From Rhodobacter huangdaonensis (GTDB lineage Bacteria > Pseudomonadota > Alphaproteobacteria > Rhodobacterales > Rhodobacteraceae), in assembly GCF_004022465.1 (NCBI RefSeq), contig NZ_SAVA01000002.1, positions 1 through 64,000 of the forward strand: a stretch of 64,000 bases of DNA, given 5' to 3'. Position 1 is the first letter of the stretch; each line of letters opens with the position of its first letter. The translations under genes and the position numbers were made by a program. Of this stretch, positions 41,605-51,807 are shown piece by piece. The notes below the pieces were generated by a model. It was not told the origin of the DNA and made no database searches. It saw nothing but the letters and a program-made list of their open reading frames with translations.

Positions 41605-42783
41605 ATGACGAAAGACTGGAACACCCGGACGAAGCTCGTGCATGACGGCATCCGCCGCTCGCAATACGGCGAGATGGCCGAGGCGCTGTTCCTGACCCAG
41701 GGCTTCGTCTATCCCTCGGCCGAGGTTGCCGAGGCGCGCTTCATCTCCTCGGGCCCGGACGAGTTCATCTATGCCCGCTACGGCAACCCGACGACGCGGA
41801 TGTTCGAGGACCGGATGGCGGCGATCGAGGGCACCGAGGACGGTTTTGCCTGCGCCTCGGGGATGGCCGCGATCAACGGCGCGCTGATGGCGCTGGTGAC
41901 ACCGGGCGACCATGTCGTCGCGGCGCGGCAGATGTTCGGCTCGTGCCTGCATGTGCTCAAGGTGCTTGCGACCTTCGGCGTCGAGGTGACGCTGATCGAC
42001 GGCGCCGATCTGGCGAACTGGCGCGCCGCGGTGCGGCCCGACACCAAGGTGTGCTTCTTCGAGAGCGTGTCGAACCCCGGGCTCGAGGTGATCGACATCA
42101 GGGGCGTGGCCGAGATCGCCCATGCCGTCGGCGCCGTGGTGGTGGTGGACAACGCCTTCGCCTCGCCGATCTTCTCGCGTGCGGTGGCGCTTGGCGCCGA
42201 TGTCATCGTCTATTCCGCGACCAAACACATCGACGGCGGCGGCCGGGTGCTGGGCGGCATCGTGCTGGGCACGCGCGACTTCATCCGCGGCCCGCTTGAG
42301 ACCTACGTCAAGCATACCGGCGGCGCGATGAGCCCGTTCCACGCCTGGATCCTGCTCTCGGGGCTGCAGACGCTCGATCTGCGGGTGCGGGCGCAGGCGG
42401 CGAGTGCGGCGGCGGTGGCCGCGGCGGTGGCGGGGCATGCGAAACTGGCCCGCACCATCTATCCCGGGCTGGCCGGGCATCCGCAACATGCGCTGGCGAT
42501 GGCGCAGATGGGGGCGGGCGGCACCATGCTGTGTCTCGATCTCGCCGGTGGCAAGGAGGCGGCCTTCCGCTTCCTCGACGCGCTGAAGATCGTCTCGATC
42601 TCGAACAACCTCGGCGATGCGAAGTCGATCGCGACCCATCCGGCGACGACGACGCACAAGAACCTGAGCGCGGAAGACCGCGCCACGATCGGTATCACGG
42701 CGGGGCTCGTGCGGATCTCGTTGGGGATCGAGGACACCGCCGATCTGGTCGCGGACATCCGCGCCGCGCTGGACGCGGCCTGA
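41605..42783 (+). CDS. metZ: MetZ, O-succinylhomoserine sulfhydrylase
   Basis: PLP-dependent enzyme that makes homocysteine from O-succinylhomoserine and sulfide, 392 residues. The PLP lysine is in IVYSATKHIDGGGR; other family segments are FIYARYGNPT, FACASGMAAI and VDNAFASP. ATG 41605 follows CAGGAGAGGG and gives MTKDWNTRT, a normal start; an extension to 41551 is not needed. It lies after a spacer with an inverted repeat that might bind a methionine regulator. folE2 follows on the same strand after 66 bp. Confidence 0.95.
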   Translation: MTKDWNTRTKLVHDGIRRSQYGEMAEALFLTQGFVYPSAEVAEARFISSGPDEFIYARYGNPTTRMFEDRMAAIEGTEDGFACASGMAAINGALMALVTPGDHVVAARQMFGSCLHVLKVLATFGVEVTLIDGADLANWRAAVRPDTKVCFFESVSNPGLEVIDIRGVAEIAHAVGAVVVVDNAFASPIFSRAVALGADVIVYSATKHIDGGGRVLGGIVLGTRDFIRGPLETYVKHTGGAMSPFHAWILLSGLQTLDLRVRAQAASAAAVAAAVAGHAKLARTIYPGLAGHPQHALAMAQMGAGGTMLCLDLAGGKEAAFRFLDALKIVSISNNLGDAKSIATHPATTTHKNLSAEDRATIGITAGLVRISLGIEDTADLVADIRAALDAA

Positions 42784-42849
42784 GTTTCCCTTGGACTTTC
42801 GCGGCCCCCGTCCCATATGGTCCGGGGCCGCGACGGACCGGAGGGACAG

Positions 42850-43959
<1,110 letters not shown>

Positions 43960-43995
43960 GACCGGGCAGGGGGGCGCTGCCCCCCGGCTTCGCCT

Positions 43996-44059
43996 CCCCC
44001 CGGAGTATTTCGGCCAAGAAAAAGACGGTGGTTTTTTCTTGGAGAAAATACTCCGGGGG
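43996..44059. repeat. Inverted repeat, GAGTATTT family, with GGCAGCGCC module
   Basis: CCCCCGGAGTATTTCGGCCAAGAAAAA and its near-complement TTTTTTCTTGGAGAAAATACTCCGGGGG lie between convergent folE2 and the ribbon-helix-helix gene. The palindrome GGGGGCAGCGCCCCC beside it (about 44073-44087) also occurs in the elements at 1729 and 32718, tying the two families together. Confidence 0.8.
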
Positions 44060-44097
44060 AGTCCGCAGGACGGGGGCAGCGCCCCCCCTCCGCCGGT

Positions 44098-44472
44098 TCA
44101 GTTCACGTGCCGCGCCTCCCGCTCGATCCGCCGCGCCGCCTCGCGCGCGAGGATCGCGCGGGCCGGGTGGGCGGCGATCGGCACGGCGAGGTCGGCCGAG
44201 ATCTCGCCGGCCGCGATCAGCGCGTGATAGCGCGCGCAGCAGACCCGGAGGAACGAGGTGAAATTGCCGAGGTCATGGTCGGCGTCCATCGCCTCGTGCC
44301 AGAGCCGGGTGATCAGCTGCGCCACGCTCATCCCGTCGCGCGCACCGATCTCCTCGAGCGTCGCCCAGAAGGCGTTCTCGATCCGGATCGAGGTGGCGAC
44401 CCCGTCGATGCGCAGGCTGTGCGTGCGGCTTTGCCATTGCCCGGCATCGGCCTTGATGAAGAGTTCGCACAT
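44098..44472 (-). CDS. Ribbon-helix-helix domain protein
   Basis: A 124-residue protein. Residues about 15-65 form an RHH_4 domain: strand HSLRIDGVATSIRIEN, helix AFWATLEEIGARDG and helix SVAQLITRLWHEA. The remaining helices (FLRVCCARYHALI) may dimerise. Small RHH proteins of this type occur widely in Rhodobacteraceae with no known target; DNA binding is likely but not shown. It lies 24 bp after the DJ-1/PfpI gene on the same strand and is not accompanied by a toxin-like gene. Confidence 0.82.
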   Translation of the reverse strand: MCELFIKADAGQWQSRTHSLRIDGVATSIRIENAFWATLEEIGARDGMSVAQLITRLWHEAMDADHDLGNFTSFLRVCCARYHALIAAGEISADLAVPIAAHPARAILAREAARRIEREARHVN

Positions 44473-44496
44473 CGCGGGGCCTCCCTCCCGTTGATG

Positions 44497-45054
44497 TCAG
44501 AGCAGCGCCATGAACTGCCGCAGCCAGCTCGGATGTGCGGGCCAGGCGGGCGCGGTCACCAGCTTGCCATCGGTGACCGCCTCTGTCACCGCAATATCGG
44601 CATAGGTGCCGCCCGCCGCCGTCACCTCGTAGGAGCAGGCGGGATAGGCCGAGCAGGTGCGCCCGGCAAGCACGCCCGCCGCGGACAGAAGCTGCGCGCC
44701 GTGGCAGATTGCGGCGACGGGTTTGTCGGCGTCGAAGAAGTGGCGCACCATCGCCCGCACCTTTGGGTCGAGGCGCAGATATTCCGGCGCGCGGCCGCCC
44801 GGCACGACGAGCGCGTCATAGTCCGCCGGATCGGTTGCGGCGAAATCGGCATTGAGCGCGAAATTGTGACCGGGCTTTTCGGAATAGGTCTGATCGCCCT
44901 CGAAATCGTGGATCGCGGTCTTCACCGTTTCGCCCGCGGTCTTGCCCGGGCAGACCGCATCCACCGTGTGGCCGCAGGCCAGCAGGCACTGGAACGGCAC
45001 CATCGTCTCGTAATCCTCGGTGAAATCGCCGGTGATCATCAGGATCTTTGCCAT
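44497..45054 (-). CDS. DJ-1/PfpI-family protein
   Basis: A 185-residue class I glutamine amidotransferase-like protein with the DJ-1/PfpI fold. It has an acidic residue near the start (GDFTEDYETMVPF) and the nucleophile elbow Cys in AAICHGAQLLSAA (about residue 115). Members act as glyoxalases/deglycases, chaperones or peptidases; here the Glu and Cys-His arrangement fits a glyoxalase III-like activity, but this is inference. It is divergent from uvrD across 148 bp and upstream of the ribbon-helix-helix gene. Confidence 0.9.
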   Translation of the reverse strand: MAKILMITGDFTEDYETMVPFQCLLACGHTVDAVCPGKTAGETVKTAIHDFEGDQTYSEKPGHNFALNADFAATDPADYDALVVPGGRAPEYLRLDPKVRAMVRHFFDADKPVAAICHGAQLLSAAGVLAGRTCSAYPACSYEVTAAGGTYADIAVTEAVTDGKLVTAPAWPAHPSWLRQFMALL

Positions 45055-45202
45055 GTTTTCCTCCCTTGGCTCTCCTCCGTGCCCAGCCTAGGCGAGGGGG
45101 GAGGGGCGCGGGTGGTGCGGGGATACTACCGGCGTGGACGTGGGCGCGAACGGATGCGGAACAACTCTTGGCCTTGCCGGCGCGGGCGGCTAGATTGGCG
45201 CC

Positions 45203-47656
45203 ATGAGCAGGTATGACGACGATGATCCGTTCGAGGGGGCGCTGAGTCTCTCGCAGCGCGCGCTGCAGGGAATGCAGGGCGGCCCCGCGCCCTATCTTGA
45301 GGGGCTGAACCCCGCGCAGCGCGCCGCGGTCGAGGCGCTTGACGGCCCGGTGCTGATGCTGGCGGGCGCCGGCACCGGCAAGACCAAGGCCCTGACCACG
45401 CGCATCGCGCATCTGATCCATTCGGGCCGTTGCCGCCCGAACGAGATCCTCGCCGTGACCTTCACCAACAAGGCCGCGCGCGAGATGAAGGAGCGCGTGG
45501 GCCGGCTTCTGGGCGGTGCGATCGAGGGGATGCCGTGGCTTGGCACCTTCCACTCGGTCTGCGTCAAGCTGCTGCGCCGCCATGCCGAACTCGTCGGGCT
45601 GAAGTCGAACTTCACCATCCTCGACACCGACGACCAGATCCGGTTGCTGAAGCAGCTGATCCTCGCCGCGAACATGGACGAGAAGCGCTGGCCGGCGCGG
45701 CAGCTCGCCGGCATCATCGACGGCTGGAAGAACCGCGCGCTGACGCCCGAGCGGGTGAAGGGCGCCGAGACCGCGGCCTTCAACAACCGCGGCTCCGAGC
45801 TCTATGCCGCCTATCAGGACCGGCTGCGCACGCTGAATGCCGTCGATTTCGGCGATCTGCTGCTGCACATGGTGACGATCTTCCAGACCCATGCCGACAT
45901 TCTGGCGCAGTATCAGCGCTGGTTCCGCTACATCCTCGTCGACGAGTATCAGGACACCAACGTCGCGCAATACCTGTGGCTGCGACTGCTGGCGCAGGGC
46001 CATCGCAACATCTGCTGTGTCGGCGATGATGACCAGTCGATCTATGGCTGGCGCGGTGCCGAGGTCGGCAACATCCTGCGCTTCGAGAAGGATTTCCCGG
46101 GCGCGGTGGTGATCCGGCTCGAGCAGAATTACCGCTCGACCGAGCATATCCTGGCCGCCGCCTCGCGGCTGATCGCCGCGAACGAGGGGCGGCTTGGCAA
46201 GACGCTCTGGACCGAGGCGAAGGGCGGCGAGAAGGTGCGGTTGATCGGCCATTGGGATGGCGAGGAAGAGGCGCGCTGGATCGGCGAGGAGATCGAGGCG
46301 ATCGCCGCGGGACGGCGCCCGGTCGGGCCGGTGCGGCTGTCCGATCAGGCGATTCTGGTGCGCGCCAGCCACCAGATGCGCGCCTTCGAGGACCGTTTCC
46401 TGACCATCGGCCTGCCCTATCGGGTGATCGGCGGGCCGCGGTTCTATGAACGGCTCGAGATCCGCGACGCGATGGCCTATTTCCGCCTCGCCGTCTCGCC
46501 CGACGACGACCTTGCCTTCGAACGCATCATCAACACGCCGAAGCGCGGGCTGGGCGAGAAGGCGCAGGCGCGCATCCAGGTGCTGGCGCGCGAGACGGGG
46601 CTCGGCCTCTTCGATGCCGCGCGCCGGCTGGTGGCGGCGGGCGAGATCGGCGGCAAGGCAGGCGGGCAGCTGCGGCTTTTCGTCGAGAATGTCGCGCGCT
46701 GGAACGCCGAGATCCGCGCCGCCTCGCCCGCCACGGCGACGAGCCCGGCCGAGGATGACGACGCGCTGATCGAGCTCGACGAGGCCGCGGTGCCGCCGGC
46801 GAACGATCACTCCCACATCCGTCTGGTCGAGCGCATCCTCGAGGAATCGGGCTATGTCGCGATGTGGCAGAACGACAAGACCCCCGAGGCGCCGGGCCGG
46901 CTCGAGAACCTGAAGGAACTGGTGAAGGCGCTCGAGCAGTTCGAGAACCTGCAGGGCTTCCTCGAGCACGTCGCGCTGATCATGGACAATGACAGTGCCG
47001 AGGGCGAGGACAAGGTCTCGATCATGACGCTGCATGCGGCGAAGGGGCTGGAATTTCCGGTCGTCTTCCTGCCGGGCTGGGAGGACGGGCTGTTCCCGAG
47101 CCAGCGCGCGATGGACGAGACCGGGCAGAAGGGGCTCGAGGAGGAACGCCGGCTGGCCTATGTCGGCATCACCCGCGCCGAGCGGCTGTGCACGATCTCC
47201 TTCGCCGGCAACCGCCGGGTCTATGGCCAGTGGCAATCGCAGCTGCCGTCGCGTTTCATCGACGAGCTGCCCGCCGCCGATGTCGAGGTGCTGACGCCGC
47301 CCGGGCTCTATGGCGGCGGTTTCGGTGCTGCAGGTGCCTTCGGCGGCGCGGGCAGCGGCTATGGTGCCGGCTCGCGGATGGAAGAGCGGGCGAGCCGCGC
47401 CGATGTCTACAATTCGCCGGGCTGGAAGCGGCTGCAAAGCCATGGCGCCCCCGCGCCGCGCCCGACCACCGTCACCACCGTCGACCACGTTGCCTTCGGC
47501 ATCGGCGCGCGCGTCTTCCACAAGAAGTTCGGCTATGGCGAGGTGATGGAGATCGAGGGCGACACCCTGGTGATCGAGTTCGACAAGGCGGGCGCCAAGC
47601 ACGTCAAGGCGGGCTTCGTGACGGCGGCCGAGGCGGCGGGCGACGTGCCGTTCTGA
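45203..47656 (+). CDS. uvrD: UvrD/PcrA-type DNA helicase II
   Basis: ATP-dependent 3'-5' DNA helicase for nucleotide excision and mismatch repair, 817 residues. The SF1 motifs are in order: Q motif LNPAQRAAVEAL, I AGAGTGKTKAL, II VDEYQDTN, III CCVGDDDQSIYGWRGAE, IV QNYRSTEHIL, V TLHAAKGLEFPVVF, VI AYVGITRAER. The C-terminus (about 755-817) has a Tudor-like RNA polymerase-interaction domain (GARVFHKKFGYGEVMEIEGD). An inserted acidic loop around residue 515 (EDDDALIELDEA) is specific to alphaproteobacterial forms in my reading. The gene is alone and followed by a hairpin. Confidence 0.96.
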   Translation: MSRYDDDDPFEGALSLSQRALQGMQGGPAPYLEGLNPAQRAAVEALDGPVLMLAGAGTGKTKALTTRIAHLIHSGRCRPNEILAVTFTNKAAREMKERVGRLLGGAIEGMPWLGTFHSVCVKLLRRHAELVGLKSNFTILDTDDQIRLLKQLILAANMDEKRWPARQLAGIIDGWKNRALTPERVKGAETAAFNNRGSELYAAYQDRLRTLNAVDFGDLLLHMVTIFQTHADILAQYQRWFRYILVDEYQDTNVAQYLWLRLLAQGHRNICCVGDDDQSIYGWRGAEVGNILRFEKDFPGAVVIRLEQNYRSTEHILAAASRLIAANEGRLGKTLWTEAKGGEKVRLIGHWDGEEEARWIGEEIEAIAAGRRPVGPVRLSDQAILVRASHQMRAFEDRFLTIGLPYRVIGGPRFYERLEIRDAMAYFRLAVSPDDDLAFERIINTPKRGLGEKAQARIQVLARETGLGLFDAARRLVAAGEIGGKAGGQLRLFVENVARWNAEIRAASPATATSPAEDDDALIELDEAAVPPANDHSHIRLVERILEESGYVAMWQNDKTPEAPGRLENLKELVKALEQFENLQGFLEHVALIMDNDSAEGEDKVSIMTLHAAKGLEFPVVFLPGWEDGLFPSQRAMDETGQKGLEEERRLAYVGITRAERLCTISFAGNRRVYGQWQSQLPSRFIDELPAADVEVLTPPGLYGGGFGAAGAFGGAGSGYGAGSRMEERASRADVYNSPGWKRLQSHGAPAPRPTTVTTVDHVAFGIGARVFHKKFGYGEVMEIEGDTLVIEFDKAGAKHVKAGFVTAAEAAGDVPF

Positions 47657-47666
47657 GCCGCCGCCG

Positions 47667-47686
47667 TGTCCCCGGATGCGGGGACA
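47667..47686 (+). terminator. Hairpin downstream of the helicase gene
   Basis: TGTCCCC/GGGGACA with a 6-nt loop, 10 bp after the uvrD stop. No T run behind, so termination may need Rho or the hairpin may act in mRNA protection. Confidence 0.4.
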
Positions 47687-47754
47687 TTGGCCGAGATCAA
47701 AGACAAGTGCCCTGAAAAGTGGGATTATTAACCTCGAACTGGGGGGAGGGTCTC

Positions 47755-49212
47755 ATGCGTGTTCTTCATATGCCGCCGTTAATCGCCACGGTGTCGGTTG
47801 CGGCAATCCTGGGAATATCTGCTTATCCTGCGGGGTTTGCGGTGGCGCAGCAGCAGCCTGCGCCGCCGGCTCCGGCACAGGCGGCAAGCGATTCGCCGCA
47901 GGCGATGCGCGATCGCGGGCTTGCCCTGATCTACGGGCTCGACGGGGCGGCGGCGGATGTGCCGGCGGGTGCCGAGCTCTTGGGGCAGGCCGCGGCAAAG
48001 GGCGATGTCAAGGCGCAGGCCGAGTTCGGCCGGATGCTGGTCGATGGCTATTACCTGAAGGCCGATCCCGCGCGCGGGCTGGCGCTGCTCGAGGCGGCGG
48101 CGAAGGCGGGCGATGCGCGGGCGATGACGGCGCTTGGTGGTGCGCTGCTGTGGGGCAAGGCCGCCCCGGCCGATCCGGCGCGCGCGAAAGCGCTGCTGGA
48201 AAAGGCCGCTGCGGCGGGCGACGGCGAGGCGCGCGCGCTTCTGGGCGAGCAACTCGTCGGTGGCTGGATCCTGCCGCGCGACGTTGCCGCCGGCAAGGCG
48301 CTGCTTGAGGCGGGGGTGACCGCCGGCGACGCGCGCGCGCAGACCGCGCTCTCGGGCCTTTATCTCTACGGCATCGGCCTGCCGAAGGATGCCGCGAAGG
48401 CGCGCGATCTCGCCGAGGCTGCGGCGGCGCAGGGCAAGCCCAAGGCGCTGCGTCAGGTCGGCGAGATGCTGATGTGGAGCCAGCGCGATGCGGCGGGCGC
48501 CGAGGCGCTTCTGCGCCGCGCCGGCGAGATGGGCGATGGCGAGGCCTGGGCGGTTCTCGCCGAGGGGGCGATGTATGGCTATCTCGGCGGCGGTTCGGCC
48601 TCGCGCGCGAAATTCGCGGGCTTTGCCGAGCGGGCGCGGGCGGCGGGCAACGAGCGGATCGAAGTGCTCGACGCCACCCGGCAGATGTGGGGCATCTCGA
48701 TGATCGCGAGCGGGCCGAAGACGATCGAGCGGTTGCAGACGGCGGCGGATGCCGGCAATGGCACGGCGGCGCGCTTCCTCGTGGGGCTGTTGCGCGACGG
48801 CAACGGGATGAACGTGCACCGCCATCTCGACAATGCCGATACGGCGCTGGCGAAATACGGCGCAACGATCGGGCCCGACGACAGCTGGCGGCTTGGCGAG
48901 ACGATCGCGGCGGCGCGCGCCCGCGCGCCCGTGGCCTGGGCGAAGCTGGCCACGCAGGTGGCGAGCCGGCCCGAGCTTGCGACGAAGGATTTCGGGCGTG
49001 ACCTCTACAAGGCCAATCCGAACGCGACCATCTATCTGCTGCAGAAGAAGCTTGCGGGCGAGGGGCTCTATCGCGGCGCCCTCGACGGCATTGCCGGGCG
49101 GCAGACGCTCAGGGCGTTGTACCGGGCCTGCAGCCGGTTGCCGGACGATCCGCCCTGCAATGACAGCGTGATGCGTCCCGATGTGCTCGGGGCGGTCTTC
49201 GCGGCCCGGTAG
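47755..49212 (+). CDS. Sel1-repeat periplasmic protein
   Basis: A 485-residue exported protein with an N-terminal signal peptide (about residues 1-32, with AAILGISAYPAGFAVAQ). At least six Sel1-type solenoid repeats of about 36 residues follow (each with A..LG.....G and GDA.A). The C-terminal region reads LYRGALDGIAGRQTLRALYRAC, like a peptidoglycan-binding or lytic-enzyme recognition repeat. Such scaffolds occur in polysaccharide secretion (AlgK-like) and peptidoglycan systems. ATG 47755 has GGGGGGAGGG upstream. It is followed by the sulfatase-fold gene after 20 bp and so leads the polysaccharide locus. Confidence 0.83.
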   Translation: MRVLHMPPLIATVSVAAILGISAYPAGFAVAQQQPAPPAPAQAASDSPQAMRDRGLALIYGLDGAAADVPAGAELLGQAAAKGDVKAQAEFGRMLVDGYYLKADPARGLALLEAAAKAGDARAMTALGGALLWGKAAPADPARAKALLEKAAAAGDGEARALLGEQLVGGWILPRDVAAGKALLEAGVTAGDARAQTALSGLYLYGIGLPKDAAKARDLAEAAAAQGKPKALRQVGEMLMWSQRDAAGAEALLRRAGEMGDGEAWAVLAEGAMYGYLGGGSASRAKFAGFAERARAAGNERIEVLDATRQMWGISMIASGPKTIERLQTAADAGNGTAARFLVGLLRDGNGMNVHRHLDNADTALAKYGATIGPDDSWRLGETIAAARARAPVAWAKLATQVASRPELATKDFGRDLYKANPNATIYLLQKKLAGEGLYRGALDGIAGRQTLRALYRACSRLPDDPPCNDSVMRPDVLGAVFAAR

Positions 49213-49232
49213 GCCGAAGGGGGAGGCCCATC

Positions 49233-51593
49233 TTGGACGAAAAACCGCTGGGCGCGCGCGCTCCGAACGAGGTTCGCTCGGCGCGCGTGCTGTGGACCGG
49301 GGCACTTCTGGGGCTGGTGCTTCTGGGGGTGCGGATCGTGGCCTTGCGCGGCGACCTCGCGGGGCTTTCGGTCGGGGCCGGGGCCGAGCTGGTGTTGCGC
49401 GGCATGTGGCAGGACTGGCTCATCCTGCTGGCGCTGACCTATGCCACGATCACCGTGCTGCGCGGCGAGGGAACGCGGGCGGGGCGTGCCGCCGCGGCGC
49501 TCTATGGCGTGCTCGCGAGCCTCCTGATGCTGTGGGGGATCGGCAATCTCGTCGCCCTCGACATGCTGGGCGCGCCGGTGACGATGGACTGGGTCGCCTA
49601 TTCCGACATTGCCCATACCGACGTGATCTTCGACAGCATCTGGCATCTGGTCTCGCCGCTCGCCTTCTTTGGCGTGGCGGCACTGGTCGCGGCGCTGGTG
49701 CTGGGGGCGCGGGGCCTCGCTGGCTGGCGCGCGCCGGGGGCGGCGCTGCTGCTCGGCCTCTTCGGGCTCGGCATCGTCTCGGGTGCGGCGCTTGACACCG
49801 CACCCACCGGCGTCGCACGGGCGCGGCTGGTGAACCCGGCCTGGGCCTTCCTGCGCTCGATCGGCGGCAGCGATGGCGACGCCGCGGTTGCCGCACTCGG
49901 GCCCGGCGACGCGCGCAGCGCCTTTGCCACCGTGCCCGGCCTGCCGCGTCCGGCCGATCCGCCGAAGCGGATCCGCAACGTCCTGCTCTATGCCTATGAA
50001 TCGACGCCCGCGCGCCGTGCCGAGGGCTGGGAGGGCACGGTGCCCGTCACCCCGCACCTGAAGGCCGAGCTGGCGCATGCGCTGGCCTTCGATCGCGCCT
50101 ATGCGCATGTGCCGGCCTCGAACTATTTCCTCGTCTCCGCGCTTGCCGGGCTGATCCCCGAGCTTTCGACCACCTCGATGACCGAGACCGGGGTGCTGGC
50201 GGGCTTTCCGAGCCTTGCGCGCGAGATGCAGAAGGCGGGCGCCCGCACGGCCTTCTTCAATTCCTCAGACAACCGGTTCCAGAACACCGGCGGTTTCGTC
50301 ACCGAGATGGGCTTCGAGCATGTCGTCGATTATCGCGACTGGACCTGCGATCAGGGCGTGTTCGAGGTGCAAAGCGTCACCGACCGCTTTCTGAACACCT
50401 CGTCGGATCTGTGCACCGCCGACCGGATCAACGCATGGATCGACGCCGCACCGGAGCAGCCCTTCTTCGTCACCTTCCGCACCGGGATGACGCATCACCC
50501 CTATTTCCCCGGCCCGGACCTGCAGCCCTATTCCGACGATCCGGACCTGAACCGCTATCTGAACGCGCTGCGGGTGGGCGACAGCGCCTTCGGGCGGCTG
50601 ATGGATCACCTGCGCGCGACGGGGCTTGCCGACCAGACGCTGGTCGTCGTGCTCGGCGATCACGGCGAGGCCTTTGGCGAGCATGGCACCTATGTGCACG
50701 CCTCGGGGCTGTTCGAGGAGAACGTCCACATCCCCTTCGCCTTCATCAACCCGCAGCTCTTCTCCGGCAGTCGCAGCGACCTGATCGTCGGCATCACCGA
50801 TGTCGCGCCGACGGTGGCCGATCTGCTCGGCCTGCCGCGGCCCTGGCAATGGGAGGGGCATTCGGTCTTTGCGCCCGCGCGCCCCGATGGGGTGATGTTC
50901 TTCGCGCCGTGGAACGGGTTCCAGCTCGGTTTCCGCGAGGGCGCGCGCAAGTACATCTACAACGCCAGCACCGGCGAGAAGCGGCTCTTCGATCTGTCCG
51001 CCGATCCGCTCGAGGCGGCGGATAGGGCGGGCGAGGACCCCGAGGCGGCCGGGGCCGCACAGGCGACGCTGGCCGCCGCCGTCTCGGTCCATGACGCCCA
51101 TCTTGCCGCGGTGCTGTCGGGGAAGAAGCCGGCGGCGCCCGCCGCGCTGCCGACCGAGGTGGTGCTGACCGTCTCCGGCACGCGCTTCGACGCCCCGCCG
51201 AAGGGCTGGGTGATGCTCGACGGCAAGGATGTCGGCGGCTTCGAGGTGCCGGCGGCGGCCGATACCACCCACGCCGTCGCAAGCGCTGCGGCGATCTCGG
51301 CGGCGATGACCGAGGTGCGGCTGCCGCTGGCCGCCGGCGCCTGCGCGCGCCGCCTCGATATCTGGTTCCTGAACGACGACTGGGCGGGGGCCGGCAAGAC
51401 CGGCGACACCGATCTGGTGATCCGCAAGGTGACGGTCGGGGCGACGACCTACTTCGCCAACCGATTCCGTCTGCTCACCGCGAATGCCGGCAAGATGGAT
51501 GGCGAGGACTTCCGACTCTGGCGCAAGGGCGGCGTCGCAATCGACCTTGACCTGCCGGCTGAATGTGTTAACGCAGCATTGTCGGAAAAATAG
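49233..51593 (+). CDS. Membrane sulfatase/phosphotransferase-fold protein with C-terminal sugar-binding-like domain
   Basis: A 786-residue protein. The N-terminal 190 residues hold four to five transmembrane helices. Residues about 245-600 form an alkaline phosphatase-superfamily domain of the LTA synthase/phosphoethanolamine transferase kind: YAYESTPARRAEG with a metal-binding Glu, VPASNYFLVSALAGL where the nucleophile normally lies (Ser or Thr), and LGDHGEAFGEHG. The last about 100 residues, with DIWFLNDDWAGAGKTGDTDLVI, resemble a Ca-dependent CBM60-like domain. A TTG at 49233 is used, as AAGGGGGAGGC lies upstream. It likely adds a phosphate-linked group to a polysaccharide or lipid; the exact reaction is unknown. 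Confidence 0.8.
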   Translation: MDEKPLGARAPNEVRSARVLWTGALLGLVLLGVRIVALRGDLAGLSVGAGAELVLRGMWQDWLILLALTYATITVLRGEGTRAGRAAAALYGVLASLLMLWGIGNLVALDMLGAPVTMDWVAYSDIAHTDVIFDSIWHLVSPLAFFGVAALVAALVLGARGLAGWRAPGAALLLGLFGLGIVSGAALDTAPTGVARARLVNPAWAFLRSIGGSDGDAAVAALGPGDARSAFATVPGLPRPADPPKRIRNVLLYAYESTPARRAEGWEGTVPVTPHLKAELAHALAFDRAYAHVPASNYFLVSALAGLIPELSTTSMTETGVLAGFPSLAREMQKAGARTAFFNSSDNRFQNTGGFVTEMGFEHVVDYRDWTCDQGVFEVQSVTDRFLNTSSDLCTADRINAWIDAAPEQPFFVTFRTGMTHHPYFPGPDLQPYSDDPDLNRYLNALRVGDSAFGRLMDHLRATGLADQTLVVVLGDHGEAFGEHGTYVHASGLFEENVHIPFAFINPQLFSGSRSDLIVGITDVAPTVADLLGLPRPWQWEGHSVFAPARPDGVMFFAPWNGFQLGFREGARKYIYNASTGEKRLFDLSADPLEAADRAGEDPEAAGAAQATLAAAVSVHDAHLAAVLSGKKPAAPAALPTEVVLTVSGTRFDAPPKGWVMLDGKDVGGFEVPAAADTTHAVASAAAISAAMTEVRLPLAAGACARRLDIWFLNDDWAGAGKTGDTDLVIRKVTVGATTYFANRFRLLTANAGKMDGEDFRLWRKGGVAIDLDLPAECVNAALSEK

Positions 51594-51807
51594 GCGAGGA
51601 CTCTCGCCTTGCGTGCGCCAATATCCAAAAATTCAATCTAAGGTTTTGTGTGTGCACGATTTTTACACATGCAAAAGTTGATATGGCTCAACAATAGAAA
51701 GATTAAAAAGTATATAATAGGCCCTAGCTCCGGTAACCAGATGTTCACCGGAGTTACCGAAAAGGCGCGGAGGAAACGCTTTTTGGGGACAAAGGGGGGA
51801 TATTATC
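51594..51807 (+). promoter_or_regulatory. AT-rich intergenic promoter region upstream of the UDP-xylose synthase gene
   Basis: A 214-bp stretch far richer in A/T than its surroundings. It contains TATAAT at 51713-51718 (a perfect -10) without a good -35 at the usual spacing. A TGTGT-N10-ACACA pair lies around 51651-51670, and a nested hairpin with CTCCGGT/ACCGGAG and GGTAAC/GTTACC at 51728-51760. In this family such AT-rich regions before exopolysaccharide genes often bind xenogeneic regulators (MucR/RosR). A leader hairpin and promoter for the four-gene block are likely. Confidence 0.55.
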
